From: Syntrophorhabdaceae bacterium PtaU1.Bin034
GTDB lineage: Bacteria > Desulfobacterota_G > Syntrophorhabdia > Syntrophorhabdales > WCHB1-27
Length of the DNA stretch: 10,873 bases
NCBI GenBank assembly: GCA_002067405.1
Contig: MVRP01000138.1
Span: 1 to 10,873, forward strand
Direction of reading: 5' to 3'
The position numbers and the translations under genes are program-made. Each line of letters opens with the position of its first letter. Positions within the stretch are counted from its first letter, which is position 1. Positions 6,999 to 10,873 of this stretch are shown piece after piece. The notes beneath the pieces are model-generated. The model was not told the origin of the DNA. It worked only from the letters and a program-made list of their open reading frames with translations, and ran no database searches.

Positions 6999-7104
6999 TA
7001 CCCCTTCCATACCCCCTGCTTACCCCCTAAATCTGCATTTTGCCCGTCCTTAATACCCCCAGAATCTGCATTACTACCCCTTCCCTATGCCCCTTCAGTA
7101 CCTC
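6999..7104. repeat. Helically phased TACCCC repeat array in the control region
   Basis: TACCCC begins at 6999, 7010, 7021, 7054 and 7075, with related TGCCCC at 7088 and TACCTC at 7099. The spacings 11, 11, 33, 21, 13 and 11 are close to multiples of one DNA turn, so the sites face roughly the same side of the helix. Two longer repeats are interleaved: TTAATACCCC (6995-7004, 7050-7059) and AATCTGCATT (7030-7039, 7063-7072, spacing 33). No gene is visible in this stretch. It could be a cooperative operator, a partition site or an iteron-type origin element; the opposite strand is rich in G runs. Confidence 0.65.
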
Positions 7105-7116
7105 CTGTGATTTTGC

Positions 7117-7139
7117 ATAGTTAGCGAATGAATAACTAT
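7117..7139. promoter_or_regulatory. Operator-like inverted repeat upstream of the excisionase-type gene
   Basis: ATAGTTA (7117-7123) and TAACTAT (7133-7139) are perfect 7-bp inverted arms around a 9-bp spacer, 39 bp before the GTG at 7179. The size and spacing are typical of a dimeric HTH repressor site. A weak promoter candidate, TTGCAT (7113-7118) with TATCCT (7137-7142) at 18 bp, overlaps it, so binding would block transcription of the replication operon. Confidence 0.5.
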
Positions 7140-7178
7140 CCTGTTGCCAGTAAATCCAAAAAACAGGAGGAATGCTGA

Positions 7179-7367
7179 GTGGAAGACAAATACTTAACGG
7201 AAACAGAAGTTGCAGAGTTAACGCGTCGCGCTGTCCAAACCCTTCGCAATGAGCGGTGCCAAGGGAGAGGATTCCCTTATGTGAAAATCGGAAAAAGCGT
7301 TCGGTACCTTCGAGCCGATGTGATGGCAAGCATGGCAGCACACAAGATTATCCCGCAAAGGGGGTAA
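7179..7367 (+). CDS. Excisionase/AlpA-type helix-turn-helix protein
   Basis: A 62-aa protein that is nearly all one HTH_17/MerR-like domain: YLTETEVAELTRRAVQTLRN forms the helix-turn-helix, GFPYVKIGKSVRYLRADV the wing and last helix. The pattern 'start residues, hinge, P-[FY]-x-K-[IV]-G-x-[SR]-V-R-Y' is characteristic of excisionases and AlpA-like activators of integrative elements. It would bind DNA near the attachment site to steer integrase towards excision, or act as a transcription factor. The GTG start has AGGAGG 8 nt upstream; the ATG at 7172 leads into another frame. It follows the phased repeats and dyad directly and is the first gene of the replication run, so it may control its own operon. 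Confidence 0.8.
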   Translation: MEDKYLTETEVAELTRRAVQTLRNERCQGRGFPYVKIGKSVRYLRADVMASMAAHKIIPQRG

Positions 7368-7369
7368 GC

Positions 7370-7558
7370 ATGGTCGAGCACAAAAACCCTGAAACCCTTG
7401 GAGCGTCAGACGGAATTTGTGAAACCTGTCAACATCTTCGGGTAATTCCTTTTCTTCAGGGCCGCCTGAAGAAACCGGACGGCTCATTTGACCGTCCATT
7501 TGTCGTTCAAGCCCACTGGTGCCCGTGCTGCGGCAGGTCGATTGAAGAGAAATCGTGA
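7370..7558 (+). CDS. Small zinc-ribbon protein
   Basis: A 62-aa protein with two CxxC pairs, C17-x2-C20 (GICETCQH) and C51-x2-C54 (WCPCCGRSI), which should bind one zinc ion. Proteins like this are frequent in phage early regions, where they serve as nucleic-acid or protein adapters, but no specific role can be read from it. The ATG at 7370 follows AAAGGGGG and lies 2 nt beyond the previous stop; an upstream ATG at 7256 would overlap the preceding gene almost entirely. The next gene begins one base after its stop, so it is co-translated with the initiator. Confidence 0.65.
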   Translation: MVEHKNPETLGASDGICETCQHLRVIPFLQGRLKKPDGSFDRPFVVQAHWCPCCGRSIEEKS

Positions 7559-7559
7559 C

Positions 7560-8282
7560 ATGGGCGTCTCTCCTCAATGTGAGAATGGTTACACCCGACT
7601 CGCCAACGAAATTATCGAGGCTTTGATGAGGACGAATCTCTCAGCTTATCAAAGCCGGATCCTGTGGGCCATATGGCGAGAGACATACGGCTTCAATAAA
7701 AAAGAGGATTGGCTTTCAAACAGTCAGCTTGTTGAGATGACAGGTTTGCATAAACAGCACGTATCCCGGACAGTTATGGAGCTCATCAAAAGAAACATAG
7801 TAACCAAAGCGGGTTACAAAGTCGCTTTTAACAAGGACTACACTCAGTGGAAAGAGTTACCAAAGCGGGTTACTGTAACCAAAGCGGGTTACAAAGTAAC
7901 CGATTGGGGTTACAGGAGTAACCAATCCGGGGGAACACAAAAGAAGAAATATAATATATTGTCCGATTCTCCCGAATCAGACCATCCATTCAACAGCAAC
8001 GGCTCTCTGAAAACCCTCTTCTCCTACTGGAACTCCCTGAACATTATCCAGCATAGGAAGATCGATAAATACAAGCGCCATCTGTCGGTCGCCCTCAAGA
8101 GCTATTCCTCAGAGGAGGTCGCCGAAGCGATGCAGAACTACAAGGACATCCTGGAGAGCCCCGATCACTTCTTCAAGTACCGCTGGGGCCTTGATGATTT
8201 CCTGTCCCGGAAAGGTGGCCTCGACAAGTTCCTGTCCATCAATGATCCTTTCAACAACTTTCGGAAAGGGCCCAAGCAATGA
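7560..8282 (+). CDS. Lambda O-like phage replication initiator
   Basis: A 240-aa protein whose first 90 residues match the phage replication protein O N-terminal family: ENGYTRLANEIIEALMRTNL, ILWAIWRETYGFNKKEDWLS, and the winged-helix part LVEMTGLHKQHVSRTVMELI. In lambda this domain binds iterons as a dimer and the C-terminal part recruits the helicase machinery. Here residues 81-126 are encoded by the iteron array itself and show the resulting peptide repeat VTKAGYKV; the segment is likely a tolerant linker, as in lambda O. The C-terminal region (about 148-230) is helical (LKTLFSYWNSLNI, YKRHLSVALKSYSSEEV, FFKYRWGLDDFLSR) as in other phage initiators. The ATG at 7560 lies 1 nt after the zinc-ribbon stop; the longer frame from 7488 would overlap that gene. 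The stop overlaps the next start (ATGA). Confidence 0.88.
   Translation: MGVSPQCENGYTRLANEIIEALMRTNLSAYQSRILWAIWRETYGFNKKEDWLSNSQLVEMTGLHKQHVSRTVMELIKRNIVTKAGYKVAFNKDYTQWKELPKRVTVTKAGYKVTDWGYRSNQSGGTQKKKYNILSDSPESDHPFNSNGSLKTLFSYWNSLNIIQHRKIDKYKRHLSVALKSYSSEEVAEAMQNYKDILESPDHFFKYRWGLDDFLSRKGGLDKFLSINDPFNNFRKGPKQ
7800..7960. other. Predicted replication origin: iterons plus AT-rich unwinding region inside the initiator gene
   Basis: Five copies of an 18-bp dyad, best form GTAACCAAAGCGGGTTAC, begin at 7800, 7856, 7875, 7896 and 7918. Copies at 7800 and 7875 are identical, that at 7856 differs by one base, that at 7896 keeps both GTAACC and GGTTAC arms with a changed centre, and the last keeps GTAACC only. 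The four from 7856 lie 19, 21 and 22 bp apart, about two helical turns. The stretch 7934-7960 that follows is A/T in 23 of 27 positions. Iterons with internal symmetry followed by AT-rich DNA inside the O gene is the known layout of the lambda origin. Confidence 0.8.
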
Positions 8283-9370
8283 TCGAGGTGAAATCGTCCA
8301 TTACCGGCGCTGATATGTTGTTGGTCCTACAAGGCATGGTCCGCCAAGGCATGGATGCGATGAAAATTGCCCAGGTCTACCACCTCCTCAAAGAGTCCAC
8401 GGCAGAAAAGATCGATGACGCCACCCTTGAAAGGATCAACAAAATCCTTCTCGGCACAGAGAAAAAAGAGCGAAACCTCGCCGATGAGGTCCGGGAATGG
8501 GTGTTGTCGTCAAGTGGCGTCTTTTTGTCGTCAGATGTCGTCAAAGAACTGGGTTTGTCGTCACGTGTTGACAAACAAAACCTGTCAAAGATTCTGGAAC
8601 GTCTGAGAACCGAAGGAGTGATCGACAGACACGGTGATAAAAGAGGCTGCTACCGACTGAGAGAAAACAATCTTGAGGCCATGAACATATTGGCGCCGTC
8701 CGAGAAGGAGGTAGAGATTGTATATCCCCTGTACCTTGACAGCTGGTTTGTCACCCTCCCTCGCAACATCATCATCATTGCCGGTGAGCCTGACTCAGGA
8801 AAGACCGCCTGGCTCCTCAATTTCGTGAAGCTCAACATGGAACACTTCGACATTCACTACTTCAACAGCGAGATGGGTGAGATGGAGTTGAGAAGTAGAC
8901 TGTCTAAATTTGCCATTCCTCTTAAGGACTGGCAAAAGGTCCACCGGTGGGAAAGATCGGGCAATTTCGCTGATGTTATCCGGCCTGATTCGGTGAACGT
9001 CATTGACTTTCTGGAGATCACGGAAGAACACTACCGGATCGGCACATGGATCAAACAGATCCACGACCGACTCCGTAAAGGCATTGCAATCATCGCCATT
9101 CAAAAGAAACGCGGCGCCGATGTCGGCAGGGGTGGAGACGTTACCCTTGAAAAGCCACGCCTCTACATCAACCTCTCTCCGGGAAAAGCAAAGATCGTTA
9201 AATGCAAGAACTGGAAGCATGAGGACACGAACCCGAACGGGATGGAGCTCGAATTCCGGCTGGTCAAGGGCTGCGAGTTCAAGATTGACAAGCTGTGGGA
9301 GAAGCCGGAACCGCCTGCACCGAAAAAGGCAAGGTCCTACAGGGAGTTTGTAGCGGAGGGTACTGCATGA
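8279..9370 (+). CDS. DnaB/RepA-like replicative ATPase with N-terminal winged-helix domain
   Basis: A 363-aa protein with two parts. Residues about 66-126 form a winged helix (LADEVREWVL, VVKELGL, LSKILERLRTEGVIDRHGDKRGCYRL). Residues about 160-330 form a RecA-fold ATPase with Walker A GEPDSGKT (169-176, K175), the DnaB-like FNSEMGEMELRSRL helix region, Walker B VNVIDFLE (D243) and a later strand IAIIAIQKKRG. This is the fold of DnaB-type and RepA-type hexameric helicases; it lacks the DnaB N-terminal DnaG-interacting domain. A role as element helicase, or as loader of host DnaB like lambda P, fits its place after the O-like initiator. The start overlaps the initiator stop by ATGA. The segment coding the winged helix holds a phased DNA repeat (8505-8573). 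Confidence 0.8.
   Translation: MIEVKSSITGADMLLVLQGMVRQGMDAMKIAQVYHLLKESTAEKIDDATLERINKILLGTEKKERNLADEVREWVLSSSGVFLSSDVVKELGLSSRVDKQNLSKILERLRTEGVIDRHGDKRGCYRLRENNLEAMNILAPSEKEVEIVYPLYLDSWFVTLPRNIIIIAGEPDSGKTAWLLNFVKLNMEHFDIHYFNSEMGEMELRSRLSKFAIPLKDWQKVHRWERSGNFADVIRPDSVNVIDFLEITEEHYRIGTWIKQIHDRLRKGIAIIAIQKKRGADVGRGGDVTLEKPRLYINLSPGKAKIVKCKNWKHEDTNPNGMELEFRLVKGCEFKIDKLWEKPEPPAPKKARSYREFVAEGTA
8505..8573. repeat. Phased TGTCGTCA repeats inside the ATPase gene
   Basis: Exact TGTCGTCA begins at 8505, 8526, 8536 and 8556 (spacings 21, 10 and 20). Degenerate copies fit the same phase at 8515 (TGGCGTCT) and 8566 (TGTTGACA). The copy at 8536 lies in a different reading frame from the other three, so protein repetition alone does not explain the array. 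The three in-frame copies encode Leu-Ser-Ser with the identical codons TTG TCG TCA. Confidence 0.6.
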
Positions 9371-9873
9371 CGACCTTGCAACGAATCAGCGAGCTCCGGA
9401 AAGAGTTCCCCGCCGAGTGGCAGCGAGAAAGGCGTATTGCGTATCTGAAGGGGGCAATGACGGACCTTACTGTCGAGGTCTGGCAGCACATGGCACGCCA
9501 TGAAGATTATGTGAGACGTAACCGGTTGGTTGAAATGATTCTGACCCGGGAGAAGATAGACCAGGCTATCAAGGACATTTTGAAGGTCCAAGGCGATATG
9601 ATCAGGCTGAAAGGCGAAGCCAAGGGTAAGCGGCCGGAGATCACCGAGGCAATGATCGAACGAGCCAGGGCATACCCTTTCACACAACTCTACGAGTTTA
9701 AGCGGAACATGGCCCGATGCCCTTTCCATGAAGATCATGATCCGAGCTTCGTGTTGATGAAAGATAACCGTGCCCGATGTTTTGGTGCGTGCGGTCGCAG
9801 TTGGGATACCATTGCTTTTCTTATGGACAAGGAAGGACTGAGGTTTCCCGAGGCAGTGAGGCAGTTACAGTGA
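9367..9873 (+). CDS. Stand-alone DnaG-type (CHC2) primase zinc-binding protein
   Basis: A 168-aa protein whose last 55 residues closely resemble the zinc domain of bacterial and phage primases: CPFHEDHDPSFVLMKDN, CFGACGRSWDTIAFLM, LRFPEAVRQL. The zinc ligands would be C118, H121, C138 and C142. In DnaG this domain chooses the priming site on the template. Here the protein ends just after it, with no TOPRIM/polymerase domain; the first 110 residues are helical and charged (MTTLQRISELRKEFPAEWQRE, REKIDQAIKDILKVQGDMIRL) and unassigned. The last two cysteines are C-x3-C where DnaG usually has C-x2-C. A GGAGG lies 7 nt before the ATG, and the start overlaps the previous stop (ATGA). It may guide the host primase, or a separate catalytic protein encoded elsewhere. 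Confidence 0.75.
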   Translation: MTTLQRISELRKEFPAEWQRERRIAYLKGAMTDLTVEVWQHMARHEDYVRRNRLVEMILTREKIDQAIKDILKVQGDMIRLKGEAKGKRPEITEAMIERARAYPFTQLYEFKRNMARCPFHEDHDPSFVLMKDNRARCFGACGRSWDTIAFLMDKEGLRFPEAVRQLQ

Positions 9874-10235
9874 CGAGAGAAAAACGAAACCTTGAAAGAT
9901 TGCACATGACACCAGAGGACAAGATAATCGCCGAACTTGAGCGGCGGGCCGTCCGCGAAGTGAAGACTTCTTTTGCCCGGCTAAGAGCTGCGATAACTGC
10001 GTTGTCAATTTTTGTCTGTTTCGAAGACGATACGGCCCATCAGGACTTTTTTGCGGAACTGGGCGACGTGGAGGAACGATTGACCGCATTGCTGAAGGTG
10101 AAAACCAACGCCAGGCAGAGGATTGTCTGGCCAAGATACTCAGACCCAAAAAAAGATAAGGAGGCGAACCGTGAAACAAACAGTCAAAGCATGCCACAGC
10201 AAAAACACAAAAAAGGAGAACAATTATGCCTATAA
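9870..10235 (+). CDS. Small uncharacterised protein
   Basis: A 121-aa protein if it starts at the GTG at 9870, which overlaps the previous stop as GTGA in the style of the operon; from the ATG at 9906 it would be 109 aa. Neither start has a strong ribosome site, so coupled translation is assumed. It is mostly helical and charged (MTPEDKIIAELERRAVREVK, FFAELGDVEERLTALLK), with one hydrophobic stretch AAITALSIFVCF, and its tail (about 95-121) is rich in Lys, Gln and Asn and looks disordered. I recognise no family. It closes the replication cluster and overlaps the next gene's start by 10 bp. Confidence 0.6.
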   Translation: MTREKRNLERLHMTPEDKIIAELERRAVREVKTSFARLRAAITALSIFVCFEDDTAHQDFFAELGDVEERLTALLKVKTNARQRIVWPRYSDPKKDKEANRETNSQSMPQQKHKKGEQLCL

Positions 10236-10245
10236 AACCTCTTAA
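10171..10245 (+). CDS. Possible 24-aa small ORF or leader peptide
   Basis: AAGGAGG at 10158-10164, with ideal 6-nt spacing, precedes a GTG that opens 24 codons (MKQTVKACHSKNTKKENNYA, then YKTS) and ends at a TAA at 10243-10245, inside the following gene. The peptide overlaps the end of the preceding gene in another frame and spans the ribosome site of the next one. It may be a translated leader that affects the start at 10226, or a chance ORF beside a good ribosome-site-like sequence. Confidence 0.35.
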   Translation: MKQTVKACHSKNTKKENNYAYKTS

Positions 10246-10873
10246 CGATTACAACTTGACCCAGTCAGGGACATTAGGGGCTACGATGTCAGACGCTTTC
10301 GACTTCTCAAAAAGGGTGTGGAATAAGGGTAAAGCATTAGGTGACCCCCCTGAGCCACCTCAAGATATCGTTTATCCGCAGGCGACAGGATTGGCAGGTG
10401 CTTTATACGGCACCACACAGAATCAGATAGGAGCTCAGGCACGGCAGTCCCTTAACACTCCGCCTGCCCCCGCGCTACCTGCACCACCGAGCATTGAAAG
10501 GCCGCCTGATGTCAGTGTTGGCTCAATGGCCCGAAGCGGCTTGAGCGATTACCGTGAACCGCCAGGTAGAACAGACCCTATGGGCGGTCGACCATTATGG
10601 AGCAATACCGCCTCGGTCACCTACGGAGACGGCACCAGACGAAACCTCGATGTCGGAGGCGGCTTTTCCGCTCCCGTGAACATGACACCCATTGAATACC
10701 AGAGAGCAACCGGCAGGGACATGGAGTCAGGCCAGTGGGACATGCTCGCGAGGGAACTCCTTAACCAGTCGGCAAATACCTACGGAAACCCAAACAAGGC
10801 TGACAACCTTGCGAACCTGGCAAATATCGCGTCAAGAATGTCCTCGCGCGGCGAATACGGCATAAACATGGCT
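10226..10873 (+). CDS. Proline/glycine-rich protein, open at the right edge (possible virion protein)
   Basis: An ATG with AAGGAGAA 5 nt upstream opens 216 codons that run to the window edge without a stop. The first 130 residues are low in complexity and probably disordered (PPEPPQDIVYPQ, LNTPPAPALPAPPSIERPPD, YREPPGRTDPMGGRPLW). Later residues are more ordered (ASVTYGDGTRRNLDVGGGF, MTPIEYQRATGRDMESGQWD, MLARELLNQSANTYGNPNKA). No signal peptide or membrane segment is visible. This composition occurs in phage internal virion or ejection proteins, but I do not recognise a family. It marks a change from replication genes to something else. Confidence 0.65.
   Translation, partial: MPIKPLNDYNLTQSGTLGATMSDAFDFSKRVWNKGKALGDPPEPPQDIVYPQATGLAGALYGTTQNQIGAQARQSLNTPPAPALPAPPSIERPPDVSVGSMARSGLSDYREPPGRTDPMGGRPLWSNTASVTYGDGTRRNLDVGGGFSAPVNMTPIEYQRATGRDMESGQWDMLARELLNQSANTYGNPNKADNLANLANIASRMSSRGEYGINMA

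Larger units (their letters stand above)
4703..10873 (+). mobile_element. Integrated phage-like element, left end (right end outside the window)
   Basis: The element begins at the tRNA-Glu core and carries, in one orientation, a tyrosine integrase next to the attachment site, an excisionase-type HTH protein and a phage-style replication cluster (O-like initiator, RecA-fold ATPase, primase-type zinc protein). No capsid, terminase, portal, conjugation or mobilisation gene can be identified here. The choice between a complete temperate phage, a satellite and another integrative element depends on sequence to the right. The Rep_O-type initiator with internal iterons favours a phage. All genes look intact. 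Confidence 0.8.

Noticed and set aside
7800..7935. CRISPR array
   Set aside because: The repeats are 18-bp dyads almost directly abutting, lie inside a coding gene, and have no spacers of constant length or nearby cas genes; they are iterons.
8043..8051. DnaA box near the predicted origin (TTATCCAGC)
   Set aside because: It matches only part of the TTATNCACA consensus and no second box is seen; initiation is better explained by the O-like protein.

Overview
The window joins ordinary chromosome (1 to about 4700) to one end of an integrated phage-like element (about 4703 to the right edge, incomplete). The host looks Gram-negative: it has a class A penicillin-binding protein with a proline-rich tail and an MscS channel with a cleavable signal peptide. 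Base composition is moderately GC-rich. The protein style suggests a Desulfobacterota/'delta-proteobacterial' or similar anaerobe, but that is an impression and not a demonstrated assignment.

Chromosomal part. The first 41 bases hold the start of a divergent minus-strand gene, probably miaA. Next is pbp1A/mrcA on the plus strand (74-2155). Convergent to it are an MscS-family channel (2215-3897) and a small flavodoxin-like protein (4070-4531), both on the minus strand. Left of the junction lies an intact intrinsic terminator on the minus strand (4655-4687). Directly upstream of it is only the 3' portion of a tRNA-Glu(UUC) gene, from anticodon loop to discriminator base (4703-4746). The tRNA match stops inside the anticodon stem. 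This is the expected result of an element integrating into the 3' end of a tRNA gene; the intact tRNA should lie at the far end of the element, outside the window.

Element part, all genes on the plus strand. A tyrosine recombinase (4914-6143) follows a near-consensus promoter and a 5'-UTR hairpin. Then come a 252-aa protein with a C-terminal HTH-like domain (6240-6998), a 180-bp non-coding control region (6999-7178), an excisionase/AlpA-type HTH protein (7179-7367) and a 62-aa zinc ribbon (7370-7558). A tight replication cluster follows: a lambda O-like initiator (7560-8282), a winged-helix plus RecA-fold DnaB/RepA-like ATPase (8279-9370), a stand-alone DnaG-type zinc domain (9367-9873) and a small unknown protein (9870-10235). 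A tiny possible ORF (10171-10245) precedes a proline/glycine-rich protein open at the right edge (10226-10873). From the initiator to the small unknown protein, genes are coupled by 4-bp ATGA/GTGA overlaps, so initiator, helicase-like ATPase and primase-like zinc protein are probably made together.

The most interesting content is cis-acting DNA that the protein annotation does not explain. (1) Five dyad-symmetric 18-bp iterons lie inside the initiator gene, followed by an AT-rich stretch: the architecture of the lambda origin. (2) TGTCGTCA is repeated on about a 10-bp helical phase inside the ATPase gene, with copies in different reading frames. (3) A TACCCC array with roughly 11-bp phase fills the control region, followed by a perfect 7+7 bp operator-like dyad. 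Together they suggest an autonomously replicating temperate phage or plasmid-like prophage with an origin inside its initiator gene and two further protein-binding arrays.
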